Part shown: one piece after another, positions 34,487 to 43,764 of the stretch
How positions within the stretch are numbered: the stretch's first letter is position 1
How the letters are laid out: each line of letters opens with the position of its first letter
DNA from: a virus
DNA: 64,000 bases
Reading direction: 5' to 3' (one strand)
Virus record (IMG/VR): IMGVR_UViG_3300009109_000001
Location: 1 to 64,000 of that record
Program-made: the position numbers and the translations under genes
Notes under the pieces: generated by a model
The model's input: the letters and a program-made list of their open reading frames with translations, nothing else
What the model was told of the DNA's origin: nothing
The model's database searches: none

Positions 34487-37400
34487 ATGGCTTTAGTATC
34501 TCCAGGCGTTGAAGTTACAGTAACGAATGAGTCAGCGTATGTTTCTTCAGATCCCGGCACAGTTCCTTTAATATTTGTTGCGACGGCAAACGATAAAACA
34601 CAAGGTTCTGGTACTGGCACAGCTGCAGGAACAACTACCGCAAATGTAGACAAAACGTATCTCATCACTTCACAAAGAGAATTAGTCAATACATTTGGTA
34701 CTCCTACTTTTTATAAAAGTACTTCGGGTACCATGTTACATGGCTACGAATTAAATGAGTATGGTTTGCAAGCTGCATATTCATACTTAGGTTTAGCCAA
34801 CAGAGCATATATTGTAAGAGCAAATGTAGATTTATCTGAGATGGCCGCATCAGCAACTGCACCATCAGGTACACCTACAGCAGGAACATATTGGTTGGAT
34901 CTTACAAATACAGAATGGGGCATTCATGAATGGAATGCATCCACTGGTACCACTGGTGCATTTACAAATAAAATACCAAAATTGGTAACAAAGGCTTCTG
35001 AACATAGCAGTCACGTACCAGTTGCATCATTTGGCTCAGTTGGTGATTATGCTGTAGTTACAACAACAACAAGTAACGCAGTATATTACAAAAATAGAAG
35101 TAATACATGGAAGTTGACCGGTGATGGCACAGCAACAACAGCCGCACATGCAGGTGCAACTAAAGATGCTACGTGGGCATCTAGTCGACCTACAGTCGCA
35201 GGTACGGCGGCAAGTCCACCAGCAATGGCATCAGGTGATGCTATTACTGTTAATGGGCAAGCAGTTAACTTGTCAGCAGTTGCTAACGTTGCTAGTGTAG
35301 TTTCAGCAATTAACACAGTAATGGACGGTAGTTCAGCAGGTAAGAAAGGTGTTCAATGTGCTGTAGTTGACAATAAGATTGAATTTTATGCTATTGGTTC
35401 AGCCGCAAGTAATGGAACTACAGTAGATGGTAAACTTGCTTTGGCTAATACAGCAGGCACACCATTAGCAACATTGGGTGTAACTGCCGGTACTCATGCA
35501 AGTCCAACAACGCAATCAAGTTCATATACAGCAATACCAAGTTGGGAATCAACTGGTTCTGATCCACGACCAACAGGTAGTGTATGGATGAAGTTAGACA
35601 AAGCAGGTACAAATGCTACTGATTTAAAATTTAAATCATATTCATCAACTTCTTCATCATGGGTTGATTCAACAATTTATACATATGATACAATAGCATT
35701 GGCAACAGCAGACTTGGGTAAAACAGATCCAAGAACCATTGCAGTAGGTCAATTGATTGCAGATCATGATGTTGATGAAGTAGAAGCATTAACATTAAAA
35801 ACATATCGAAGAGTTTCATCAGGTGCAACTGTTATCACTGGTTCAGATACAACACCAAGTTTTACAAGTTCTGAAACATTTACAATAAATGGTACTACAG
35901 TAACATTGGGTGGCACAGGTGCAACAGATTTTGTTGCCGCAGTTAGTGCCGCGAGTATCGCTGACGTTTCAGCCGCAGTATTAGCAACCGGCGCAGTAAG
36001 TATTACACACGCCAAGGGTGGTGATTTAATACTGCGTGATACATCAGGCAAGCCATTGGAAGATGACGCTGGTATTAGTGATGCTTTAACTAATGTTTAT
36101 AAACTTCCTAATAATGATTTTATTGGTACAAACTGGCAAGAGCTTACATATGAAGCAAAAGCAACAGAACCAACAACTGATCCAGCAAACGGTAGGTTAT
36201 GGTATGATAGTACATTAGTTGCAGATATTATGGTTAATGATGGTACAACATGGAAAGGTTATAGAACAGTATCCGCTGACTTTAGAGGATATAATTTAGT
36301 AAATACAGATCCAAAAGGTCCTATTTTTGCCGCAACAGCACCAACACTACAATCAGATAAAACTGCTCTTGTAAATGGTGATTTGTGGATTGATACTTCA
36401 GATTTGGAAAATTATCCAAAGATTTCTAGGTATCAAACTGATGCCTGGGTTGCAATTGATAATTCAGATCAAGTATCAGGTAATGGTATTGTGTTTGGAG
36501 ATGCAAGATGGCAAACAGAAGCAGGCGCAACGGTATCAGGTACTGGTGCTGGTACAGCAAGCGATATTGATGATATGTTGCTTGATAGTTTCTTAGATCC
36601 AGATGCACCAAATCCAGCATTATCTCCACGTGGTTCTTTGTTGTTTAATACACGACGAAGTGGTTATGGGGTTAAGGAATATAGTAAAGATGCAGTAACA
36701 GCTGCCAAATATCCTTCAGGTAACGCACGTTTTTCAAATGATGCAGTAACTGATTACTATCCAGATAGATGGGTTAATAAAGCAGGTAATAAAACTGATG
36801 GTTCACCTTATATGGGTAGAAAATCACAGCGTCAAGTAGTAGTAGCTGCATTGAAATCGGTAATTAATTCAAATACAGATGTTCGTGAAGAACAACGTCA
36901 ATTTAACTTAATAGCAACTCCTGGATATCCAGAAGCAATTAGTAATATGGCAACATTAAATACTGATAGAAAAGAAACAGCACATATTATTGCTGATGCT
37001 CCTTTACGTTTAGCAGCTAACGCCGCTGATTTGGAATCATGGAGTAAGAACGCTAATGCCGCAACAGATAATGGTGAAGATGGTCTAGTAACCAATAATG
37101 CGTATATGAGTGTTTATTATCCTTCAGGATTTTCAAGTGACCTAGCAGGTAACTCAGTTGTAGTACCATCTAGTCATATGATGTTGCGTACATTTGCTTA
37201 TAATGATAGTGTTGGCTTCCAATGGTTTGCCGCCGCAGGCACAAACCGTGGTAAAGTTTCTAATGCTTCTGCTATTGGTTATATCGATGCAAAAACAGCA
37301 GAGTTCCAAAGTATTGCAGTTCGTGAAGGATTGCGTGATGCTTTATATACTAATAGAGTTAATCCAATTACCTTTATTAATGGTAGTGGTTTAATGAACT

Positions 37401-37780
37401 TTGGTAATAAATCACGTGCTTCAACATCCTCTGCAATTGATAGAGTTAACGTTTCAAGGCTAGTTTCATACATGAGACGCCAATTGGACCTCATGTCTAA
37501 GCCATTCATCTTTGAACCTAATGATGAACTTACACGTAATGAAATTAAAGGTGTAATTGAATCATTTTGTAACGAATTGATGGCAAAACGAGCCCTTAAT
37601 GATTATTTGGTTGTATGTGATGAATCTAACAACACAGCCGCAAGAATTGATCGTAACGAACTATACGTAGACGTAGCGATTGAGCCTGTGAAAGCGTTAG
37701 AATTTATTTATATTCCAGTAAGACTTAAAAATACAGGTGAAATAGCAGCTTTAGGTTCAGCAACAGTCACTGAAGAATAA
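34487..37780 (+). CDS. 18: Tail sheath protein gp18, greatly enlarged (1097 aa)
   Basis: The N-terminus (SPGVEVTVTNES) and the C-terminal 160 residues (VSRLVSYMRRQLDLMSKPFI, FEPND, then VIESFCNELMAKRALNDYLV, DVAIEPVKALEFIYIPVRLK) identify the contractile sheath. T4 gp18 has 659 residues; the extra length lies at about residues 110-700. Within it, four segments have the form 'P..G.(L/V)W.D/K......(Y/W)......W' near residues 130, 361, 565 and 626, like modules in the fibre genes. They would decorate the outside of the sheath. The gene is followed by a strong hairpin and then the tube gene, the usual 18-19 order. Confidence 0.92.
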   Translation: MALVSPGVEVTVTNESAYVSSDPGTVPLIFVATANDKTQGSGTGTAAGTTTANVDKTYLITSQRELVNTFGTPTFYKSTSGTMLHGYELNEYGLQAAYSYLGLANRAYIVRANVDLSEMAASATAPSGTPTAGTYWLDLTNTEWGIHEWNASTGTTGAFTNKIPKLVTKASEHSSHVPVASFGSVGDYAVVTTTTSNAVYYKNRSNTWKLTGDGTATTAAHAGATKDATWASSRPTVAGTAASPPAMASGDAITVNGQAVNLSAVANVASVVSAINTVMDGSSAGKKGVQCAVVDNKIEFYAIGSAASNGTTVDGKLALANTAGTPLATLGVTAGTHASPTTQSSSYTAIPSWESTGSDPRPTGSVWMKLDKAGTNATDLKFKSYSSTSSSWVDSTIYTYDTIALATADLGKTDPRTIAVGQLIADHDVDEVEALTLKTYRRVSSGATVITGSDTTPSFTSSETFTINGTTVTLGGTGATDFVAAVSAASIADVSAAVLATGAVSITHAKGGDLILRDTSGKPLEDDAGISDALTNVYKLPNNDFIGTNWQELTYEAKATEPTTDPANGRLWYDSTLVADIMVNDGTTWKGYRTVSADFRGYNLVNTDPKGPIFAATAPTLQSDKTALVNGDLWIDTSDLENYPKISRYQTDAWVAIDNSDQVSGNGIVFGDARWQTEAGATVSGTGAGTASDIDDMLLDSFLDPDAPNPALSPRGSLLFNTRRSGYGVKEYSKDAVTAAKYPSGNARFSNDAVTDYYPDRWVNKAGNKTDGSPYMGRKSQRQVVVAALKSVINSNTDVREEQRQFNLIATPGYPEAISNMATLNTDRKETAHIIADAPLRLAANAADLESWSKNANAATDNGEDGLVTNNAYMSVYYPSGFSSDLAGNSVVVPSSHMMLRTFAYNDSVGFQWFAAAGTNRGKVSNASAIGYIDAKTAEFQSIAVREGLRDALYTNRVNPITFINGSGLMNFGNKSRASTSSAIDRVNVSRLVSYMRRQLDLMSKPFIFEPNDELTRNEIKGVIESFCNELMAKRALNDYLVVCDESNNTAARIDRNELYVDVAIEPVKALEFIYIPVRLKNTGEIAALGSATVTEE

Positions 37781-37797
37781 TATGCTATTATTATTTT

Positions 37798-37820
37798 TGG
37801 GGTGGTGTAAAACCACCCCA
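37798..37820 (+). terminator. Hairpin between sheath and tube genes
   Basis: TGGGGTGGT (37798-37806), a 5-base loop and ACCACCCCA (37812-37820): a 9-bp perfect stem, lacking a U tract downstream. Partial termination or 3'-end protection is more likely than full termination. Confidence 0.55.
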
Positions 37821-37827
37821 TGAATAA

Positions 37828-37835
37828 GATAAATA
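37828..37835 (+). promoter_or_regulatory. Late-promoter-like GATAAATA before the tube gene
   Basis: Initiation near 37841 gives a short leader with TAGGAG before ATG 37858. Confidence 0.6.
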
Positions 37836-37857
37836 TTGATAACAATAGGAGAAGAAA

Positions 37858-38466
37858 ATGTCCGTAGCGTCATTAACAAAATTTACAGTACCAATTAGTG
37901 GTGCTGGTTCAATGGGCACATTGATGCCGAAGTTAAAATATCGATATCGTGCAATACTTGAAAATTTTGGTGTTACTACTCCAAGATCAGAAATTACAAA
38001 AAATGTAATGGATATTACACGACCATCCGTTGCACATGATATGATAACACTTGATGTGTATAACTCAAGGGTATATCTAGCAGGGAAACATACATGGGAT
38101 CCAACTACAATTCAGTTACGTGATGACGTAAATGGTGAAATTGCTCGTAGAGTAGGCGAACAAATGCAGAAGCAGTTCGACTTTTTTGAACAAACATCTG
38201 CTGTATCAGGATCTGATTATAAATTTGTAACAAAATTTGAAGTATTAGATGGCGGCAACGGTGCCGCAGCTGCAACAGTATTAGAAACTTGGGAATTATA
38301 TGGTTGTTATATTGAATCAGTTAACTACCAAGATATGAACTATGCATCAAGTGAGCCAGCAACAATTTCATTAAGTGTGAGATTTGATAATGCTTTGAAT
38401 ACACCAACTGAAACTGGTATTGGAGCCGCAGTAGGTAGATCAGTAAGTAGCGCCGCAACAGGATAA
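37858..38466 (+). CDS. 19: Tail tube protein gp19
   Basis: A 202-residue protein. It contains the tube-family segment KLKYRYRAILENFG (about 25-38), ITRPSVAHDMITLDVYNSRV, GKHTWDPTTIQLRDD and a C-terminal WELYGCYIESVNYQDMNYAS. These are the conserved strands of T4-like tube proteins (T4 gp19, 163 aa). It forms the hexameric rings through which DNA passes. Adjacent to the sheath gene with its own promoter and ribosome site, consistent with the high copy number needed. Confidence 0.93.
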   Translation: MSVASLTKFTVPISGAGSMGTLMPKLKYRYRAILENFGVTTPRSEITKNVMDITRPSVAHDMITLDVYNSRVYLAGKHTWDPTTIQLRDDVNGEIARRVGEQMQKQFDFFEQTSAVSGSDYKFVTKFEVLDGGNGAAAATVLETWELYGCYIESVNYQDMNYASSEPATISLSVRFDNALNTPTETGIGAAVGRSVSSAATG

Positions 38467-38474
38467 TTAGTCCT

Positions 38475-39509
38475 GTGGCATCATTTATAACGAATTTCTT
38501 GCATGGAATCGGTAGTGGAGAACATATCAAAGACTACCGCCATGCAAGTAATCTTTTCACTCATGATAATTTTAGGTTATCACCTAAAACCGCATTTTTA
38601 TATCATTGTCTAATTAAATTAAATAGGCAAGCAGTTGGATATTCTGGTATGTCTGCAATGTTACAACATGAACCTGAGTTAAGTTTCATGGTTAAAGCAG
38701 TAGATTTGCCTAGAATGTCGGTTGATATTGAAGAATTAAATCAATATAATCGAAAAACTTATAATATGACAAAAGTTAATTATAGTCCTATAACTATAAC
38801 TTTTCATGATGATAGTGCAAATACAATTCGTGATTTCTTAGCAAATTATTATAATTACTATTTTAGTGACGGATCAGTTAGTCATGACGCGCAACATGAT
38901 TTGCGTGATGGGACTGGACTTCGCCAGTCATATAGTCAAAATGGTTTTCTTGGTACTGGCGGAGCTTGGGGTTTAGATTCAACCTTCACACATGAGGCGA
39001 GAGGACAAAATTTACTTGATTATATTCAAATATATTCTTTAAGTAAAGGCAGAGCAAGTGGTTATAAATTGATAAATCCAATACTTTCAGGTATAAATCA
39101 TGGCACTCATGATGCTTCTGCTGGTGGCACTCCGATGGAACATAGTGTTACTGTAAATTATGAAGCAATTATGTATGATGAAAAACAAGTATCTGAAATG
39201 AGTATTTTAGGTGGTTCTTTTTATGATAGAGAGAAAAGCGTATTGTCTGGAGCGGGTGGCGGAACTAATAGTGTATTAGGTCCAGGTGGCATGTTTGATA
39301 AAGGTATGGATATTTTTGGTAATTTACAACAAGGTGGCATTGGTGGTATAGCAAAAGCTGCTATAAATGCATATTCTTTAAAAGAGCAAATGCGCCGTTT
39401 TGATGCAAGAGATTCTTTAAAACATGAAGTTCGTGATATGTCACGAGGCGTGGAAGACTATGTAGCACGTGAAGTTGGAAAGAAATTTGCAACAGCAACT
39501 CGTGAGTAA
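38475..39509 (+). CDS. Tube-like baseplate protein (gp48/gp54-type)
   Basis: A 344-residue protein starting at GTG. The middle (FMVKAVDLPRMSVDIEELNQ, YNRK, then VNYSPITITFHDDSANTIRD, FLANYYNYYF) shows the tube-protein fold of the T4 baseplate tube initiators gp54 (320 aa) and gp48 (364 aa). A Gly-rich stretch and a charged helical C-terminus follow. It would lie between hub and first tube ring, or cap the tube. Immediate linkage to gp19 supports this. Which of gp48 or gp54 it represents cannot be told. Confidence 0.6.
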   Translation: MASFITNFLHGIGSGEHIKDYRHASNLFTHDNFRLSPKTAFLYHCLIKLNRQAVGYSGMSAMLQHEPELSFMVKAVDLPRMSVDIEELNQYNRKTYNMTKVNYSPITITFHDDSANTIRDFLANYYNYYFSDGSVSHDAQHDLRDGTGLRQSYSQNGFLGTGGAWGLDSTFTHEARGQNLLDYIQIYSLSKGRASGYKLINPILSGINHGTHDASAGGTPMEHSVTVNYEAIMYDEKQVSEMSILGGSFYDREKSVLSGAGGGTNSVLGPGGMFDKGMDIFGNLQQGGIGGIAKAAINAYSLKEQMRRFDARDSLKHEVRDMSRGVEDYVAREVGKKFATATRE

Positions 39510-39517
39510 ATATTACG
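39505..39517 (+). promoter_or_regulatory. Late promoter placed for a leaderless mRNA
   Basis: AGTAAATA (39505-39512) overlaps the stop of the upstream gene; TTACG then leads to ATG 39518. Confidence 0.55.
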
Positions 39518-39910
39518 ATGGCCATTAATAAAACTAATTTACCTATATTTGATGAGACTTTTGCTGAGTTTACGCAAGATGAAAAACAAAAGCAATTTTT
39601 TAGTAATTATTATACACAAGTAGATTCAGTAGATCCAGCACATTTTGATATTGTGCGTGGTTTTCTTGTAGGTAAAAATTTTGATGCATCAACTGTTGAT
39701 AATTTAGTTATATCATTGTTAGAAGTAGCAAAAGAGCAAGATTTAAGTATACCTGATTTAATAGAGCAATTAGATGGTTTGGAAGATACATTGCAACTTA
39801 ATACCTTATTAAGTTTATTATTAAATACTACAAGAAATCGAACCAGTATATTGGGTTTTGAACAAACTACGGCAGTTTCTGATAATATTTCTCGAACTAT
39901 ACTGGCTTAA
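39518..39910 (+). CDS. Hypothetical protein (130 aa), probable tail/baseplate component
   Basis: A 130-residue, mainly helical, acidic protein; I do not recognise its family. It has no Cys, no membrane segment and no enzyme motif. It lies between the tube-like baseplate gene and gp4, with 3 bases to the next start, so a structural or assembly role is the simplest reading. The start has no ribosome site and lies five bases after TAAATA. Confidence 0.6.
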   Translation: MAINKTNLPIFDETFAEFTQDEKQKQFFSNYYTQVDSVDPAHFDIVRGFLVGKNFDASTVDNLVISLLEVAKEQDLSIPDLIEQLDGLEDTLQLNTLLSLLLNTTRNRTSILGFEQTTAVSDNISRTILA

Positions 39911-39913
39911 GTC

Positions 39914-40351
39914 ATGGCTAAATTTGCCCAAGGTCGTTTCCTTCCTAAAAACAATAAAAAATATGTAGGAACAAAAAATCCAAAATATCGTAGTGGATGG
40001 GAATTTGCGTTTATGCAATTTTGTGATAATCATCCTAGCATAACAGAATGGGCAAGTGAAGCAATTAAAATACCTTATAGAAATCCATTAACAGGTAAAC
40101 AGACACAATATGTTCCAGATTTTTTTATTGTGTATAATGATAAGTCTGGTAAACGTATGGCAGAATTAATAGAGATAAAACCTAAAAATCAAACATTAAT
40201 AGAGAGAGCCGGTAAAAGTAAGTACAATCAAGCACACGTAGCAATGAACCATGCAAAGTGGGAAGCTGCAAATAAATGGTGTCAACGTCAAGGTATACGT
40301 TTTAGAATAGTAACCGAGGACGATATTTTTCATCAAGGTAAGAAACGCTAA
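39914..40351 (+). CDS. 4: Head completion protein gp4 (PD-(D/E)XK nuclease fold)
   Basis: A 145-residue protein matching T4 gp4 (150 aa) in size and in its N-terminal GRFLPKNNKKYVG and YRSGWEFAFMQFCD segments. Nuclease-fold residues E30, D69 (VPDFFI) and E87-x-K89 (LIEIKPK) are all present. gp4 is needed to finish the packaged head, probably trimming DNA at the portal before tail joining. The start is three bases after the preceding stop. Confidence 0.82.
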   Translation: MAKFAQGRFLPKNNKKYVGTKNPKYRSGWEFAFMQFCDNHPSITEWASEAIKIPYRNPLTGKQTQYVPDFFIVYNDKSGKRMAELIEIKPKNQTLIERAGKSKYNQAHVAMNHAKWEAANKWCQRQGIRFRIVTEDDIFHQGKKR

Positions 40352-40362
40352 TAAGTATTAGT
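40350..40362 (+). promoter_or_regulatory. Variant late promoter with leaderless spacing before a GTG start
   Basis: TAAGTA (40352-40357), then TTAGT, then GTG 40363: one mismatch to TAAATA with the same five-base spacing. It would drive the radical SAM operon. Confidence 0.4.
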
Positions 40363-41109
40363 GTGTTCGTCTTACCTGAATTAAATTTTATATTTTTATG
40401 TTATCCACACGGTGCAGGTGGAGAATTCTTGTCCTATATTATAAGCAAATCAGACGAGTGTAATACTTTAGATAGGCGTAAAATAGGTGATAGGTATAAA
40501 GTTGATGACGTATTTAATCAAAACTTATTGCGTATGGATTTTAAGCCAGAAAGATTATATGATCATAAAGATATAAACACATTAGATAAAGACAAATATG
40601 TTGTAGTTCCTACGCATTATAGAGAAGATGACATATGGAAGTATTTTAAAAGATATAAATTTATTAATATAACATATCCTGCTTCTAAAGAAGGCCATAA
40701 GCAAATATTACGCAATATTAAAAGTAAAGTTTGGTATCAGCCACAGCCAACACAGTTAGAATTTTTTGGTATGTTGTTACAGTTAACTACGAATAATGAC
40801 AAATCGTGGTATATCAATACACATTATAATATGAATACTATAGATATCATACTTGCCTCACGTAAACAAGAATTAACAGATAAAAATAGAAAAAAATTAG
40901 AAAAAGAATGGGATAAAGCAGAGTATAATTATCATTCTGTTGTTGATAGAAATTTAAATATAAATTATGATGATTTAGATGCTCGTCAACAATACGTGCC
41001 ATCACAAAGTAGAGTATTGAGGCAAATAAGTCAACATTGTGACATAACTATGCAAGATGAGTTACATCAAGAGTTTCGAGTTAAAATAGAAAATGACAAA
41101 CAAATATGA
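40363..41109 (+). CDS. P-loop/sulfotransferase-like protein (248 aa)
   Basis: The N-terminus NFIFLCYPHGAGGEFLSYII (about residues 8-27) is a beta strand, a Gly-rich anion-binding loop and a helix, as in the 5'-phosphosulfate-binding loop of sulfotransferases or a P-loop kinase. A second strand (KYVVVPTHYRED) follows at about 77-88. Similar 'CYP.GAGG.(F/W)L' proteins occur in marine phages beside sugar- or peptide-modifying genes. GTG is chosen as start because it has the five-base spacing from a TAAGTA motif. It is the first gene of the overlapping radical SAM operon. Confidence 0.5.
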   Translation: MFVLPELNFIFLCYPHGAGGEFLSYIISKSDECNTLDRRKIGDRYKVDDVFNQNLLRMDFKPERLYDHKDINTLDKDKYVVVPTHYREDDIWKYFKRYKFINITYPASKEGHKQILRNIKSKVWYQPQPTQLEFFGMLLQLTTNNDKSWYINTHYNMNTIDIILASRKQELTDKNRKKLEKEWDKAEYNYHSVVDRNLNINYDDLDARQQYVPSQSRVLRQISQHCDITMQDELHQEFRVKIENDKQI

Positions 41110-41986
41110 TTTAAAATACTTAGATGTAATGGTGCAATATGCTTGTAGTTTGTCTTGTAGGGGTTGTATAGTAATGTCTAATTATAATCGTAAAGGTCAT
41201 GTTCCTTGGAGTGATGGTGAGCAATGGTTTAAAGAGTGGAGTCAACGTTTTACTATACAGGAAGTTAATTTGATGGGTGGTGAACCTCTGCTTAATAAAG
41301 ATTTAAAACAATGGATGTTTGGTATAAGAGAATATTTTCCAACTGCTAGGGTAAAACTTATTACTAATGGATTTCATTACTTTGTGCGTCCAGATTTATA
41401 TAATTGGTGTAGAGAATTGGAAAATGTTTTAATACAAACTAGTTTACATTTTTATCCACCTTCAGAGGAATATATTAACAATGTTAAATTTTTCTTAAAA
41501 CATTCTGATTGGAAAGTAACAGCAACTCCGTTTGATCCACCAGATAAACTTATTAAATTAAAAGATAGGAATGCTGATATAAAATGGCATATGAATTTGT
41601 TTGGTGAGTTTAGGCGTCCATTTATGGGAGAAGGACCTAAATTAGTACCTGCTAATAATGAAGATTTTATTGGCGCCCATAAAGTATGCGGTGCTCCAAA
41701 TTCTCCTACACTATATAAAAATAAATTATACAAATGTCCTCCCGTTGCTAATTTAGATGATACTTTAGCATTGTTTAATATACGAGATTCAGAAGTATGG
41801 CAACCATACCTTAATACAGGATTAAGTTATGATGATAATCTAGATGAGTTTGTTAATAATATTAAAAAGCCAAATCCTGTTGTATGTAAGGCGTGTAGTG
41901 GTAATCCAGATGAAATAGAATATGATCATTATGGACAAGGAAATGTTATAACACGGAAGCAATATAATGCAATATTTGCTAACTAG
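41093..41986 (+). CDS. Radical SAM protein, SPASM-like C-terminus (297 aa)
   Basis: The cluster-binding motif is C18-x3-C22-x2-C25 (CSLSCRGC), followed by GGEP at 62-65, where SAM amine binding occurs. C-terminal cysteines (KVCGAP, YKCPP, VVCKACSG) suggest an auxiliary SPASM- or twitch-type cluster. Such enzymes commonly modify peptides or proteins, or act on sugars. It overlaps the preceding gene by 17 bases and the next by 20 bases, so it is translated as part of one operon. It is distinct from the other radical SAM subtypes in this window. Confidence 0.8.
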   Translation: MTNKYDLKYLDVMVQYACSLSCRGCIVMSNYNRKGHVPWSDGEQWFKEWSQRFTIQEVNLMGGEPLLNKDLKQWMFGIREYFPTARVKLITNGFHYFVRPDLYNWCRELENVLIQTSLHFYPPSEEYINNVKFFLKHSDWKVTATPFDPPDKLIKLKDRNADIKWHMNLFGEFRRPFMGEGPKLVPANNEDFIGAHKVCGAPNSPTLYKNKLYKCPPVANLDDTLALFNIRDSEVWQPYLNTGLSYDDNLDEFVNNIKKPNPVVCKACSGNPDEIEYDHYGQGNVITRKQYNAIFAN

Positions 41987-42761
41987 TGGTTGCGGAATAA
42001 GTCAACGAGAATTTAAACATTATCCAATTTGGGTACATTTTCCTACACTTACACATAAATTAAAACATTTGTCTATGGGAGGACCTGCTGTAGGGAACGA
42101 GTTTATAGGACGAGTATGTAAAAAACATATATTAGAGAATTTAGACAAAGAATTAGTAGTAATAATACAATGGACTAGTATTGGTAAATTAGATATGTTT
42201 GTTGAGGATCCTGAAGTTCTAAAGCAAATAAAAACATTTAATTTAAGAAATTTTATTGTAGATATGAAAGCAAATGTTGTAGAGAATAGAGGGTTTTGGG
42301 CAAGTAGTCATAGTGATGACAATATAATCAAAGAGTTATATATACAATCTAAAGTATATGATCATATAAGAGATTTAGAACAAATATTGGATGTGCAAAA
42401 TTTATGTGAATTACATAATATTCCTTATTATTTCTTTTATGGATATCCATTTGATTTTGAATTTATAAACAATACGGAAGAATTAGAACATTTGCGGAGT
42501 AATATTAAATGGGATAAGTTTTTAATACATACACCAATATATGATTTATATAAAGAAAGTGATCATTATCAGTATCGCATATTTGAAGATCCGAGGTTCA
42601 TGTCTCCAATGCCTTCATTTCATATAGATTTTTATATTGAACATATTGTACCAATATTAGATACATATTTTACAACAATAAATTTTGATACAGGTAAGTT
42701 GAAAGAATATTGTGTAGAGATAACAAACGAATTATATTACAAGTATAAAAATGTACATTAA
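41967..42761 (+). CDS. SGNH-hydrolase-like protein (264 aa)
   Basis: The N-terminus LLTSGCGISQREFKHYPIWV, then KHLSMGGPAVGNEFIGR, and VVIIQWTSIGKLD have the spacing of block I (GxS), block II (Gly) and block III strands of GDSL/SGNH-type proteins found in marine phages. The usual serine position in block I is occupied by Gly-Cys-Gly, so catalytic competence is doubtful. Located between two radical SAM genes with overlaps on both sides (20 and 11 bases), so it probably works in the same pathway, for example as an acyl- or glycan-directed partner. The function is inferred only. Confidence 0.4.
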   Translation: MQYLLTSGCGISQREFKHYPIWVHFPTLTHKLKHLSMGGPAVGNEFIGRVCKKHILENLDKELVVIIQWTSIGKLDMFVEDPEVLKQIKTFNLRNFIVDMKANVVENRGFWASSHSDDNIIKELYIQSKVYDHIRDLEQILDVQNLCELHNIPYYFFYGYPFDFEFINNTEELEHLRSNIKWDKFLIHTPIYDLYKESDHYQYRIFEDPRFMSPMPSFHIDFYIEHIVPILDTYFTTINFDTGKLKEYCVEITNELYYKYKNVH

Positions 42762-43764
42762 TGCAGACAAAGTAAATTTATTACATGTTGAACCTACAAC
42801 AAGATGTAATGCATCTTGCCCTGGTTGTCCACGTAATAATAATGGATTTGGGGTGAGAGATGATTTAATAATTGGTGATATAGATCCAAATGTTGTAATT
42901 AACGTTGCAAGAAAACTTACTGAGTTAAAAGTAATACATTTGTGTGGTAATTTAGGAGATCCAATAGCATACAAATATTTGAATGAATTAATTGATCAAG
43001 TTATAAAACAAAACAAATATTTTTGGAAACGGTATGAATTTTACCCAACAGGTGAGTATAAAGATCATTGGTTTGTTGATATACACACAAATGGTAGTTT
43101 ACGTTCAGTAAAATGGTGGCAAGAATTAGGTGAGAAATGTAATAAAAATTTATATAGATTACATAAAATTGTATTTGGTATTGATGGATTAAAAGATACT
43201 AATCATATATATAGGCAAGCAACTAATTTTAATAAAATAATAGATAATGCTAAAGCTTTTATAGATAGTGGCGGGGTTGCGGAATGGCAGTTTTTAATAT
43301 TTAAGCATAATGAACATCAAGTTGAAGATGCAAGGCAACTGTCAGAAAGTATAGGGTTTACTAGATTTTATACAAGGCAACCGTGGTTTACTAAAGCATT
43401 TCATTGGAAAACTAATGAAGAATATTACTTAGAACCAGGAAGTGTGTTTGGTGATGTGCAACGACCTAATGATATGTATCATGAAAATAAATTATATGGA
43501 GATCCAGAGGCAGAAAACGAACTTCGTACAGATAACACTTATGTTAAAAGTGAGAACTGTATGCATTTAGATATACACCAAGATAATTCTAATTTATATA
43601 GTATGTTTATGTCAATTGATGGAAAAGTTATGCCATGTTGTCATTGGTCTAATAGGTTTCCTTATAAAGAAGAATATGATATAGAAACATTAGATATTAG
43701 AAAAGAATTTAGTACTAATAACTATCGTTTAACTTGCCGGGCGATATGCGGATCAATTGAATAA
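42751..43764 (+). CDS. Radical SAM protein A of a tandem pair (337 aa)
   Basis: Radical SAM motif C19-x3-C23-x2-C26 (CNASCPGC). In place of GGEP there is a CGNLGDP loop at 65-71. C-terminal cysteines (ENCMHL, VMPCCHW, TCRAICG) form a SPASM-like auxiliary-cluster site. It is a paralogue of the next gene, with long identical stretches at both protein and DNA level. Overlaps of 11 bases upstream and one base (TAATG) downstream show a coupled operon. Substrate cannot be inferred; SPASM enzymes usually modify peptides, and the C-terminus is the likely substrate-interacting part. Confidence 0.82.
   Translation: MYINADKVNLLHVEPTTRCNASCPGCPRNNNGFGVRDDLIIGDIDPNVVINVARKLTELKVIHLCGNLGDPIAYKYLNELIDQVIKQNKYFWKRYEFYPTGEYKDHWFVDIHTNGSLRSVKWWQELGEKCNKNLYRLHKIVFGIDGLKDTNHIYRQATNFNKIIDNAKAFIDSGGVAEWQFLIFKHNEHQVEDARQLSESIGFTRFYTRQPWFTKAFHWKTNEEYYLEPGSVFGDVQRPNDMYHENKLYGDPEAENELRTDNTYVKSENCMHLDIHQDNSNLYSMFMSIDGKVMPCCHWSNRFPYKEEYDIETLDIRKEFSTNNYRLTCRAICGSIE
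42778..42851 (+). repeat. 74-bp direct repeat, copy 1
   Basis: Identical to 43785-43858. It covers the codons for LLHVEPTTRCNASCPGCPRN and the residues after it, the radical SAM active-site region. Confidence 0.9.
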
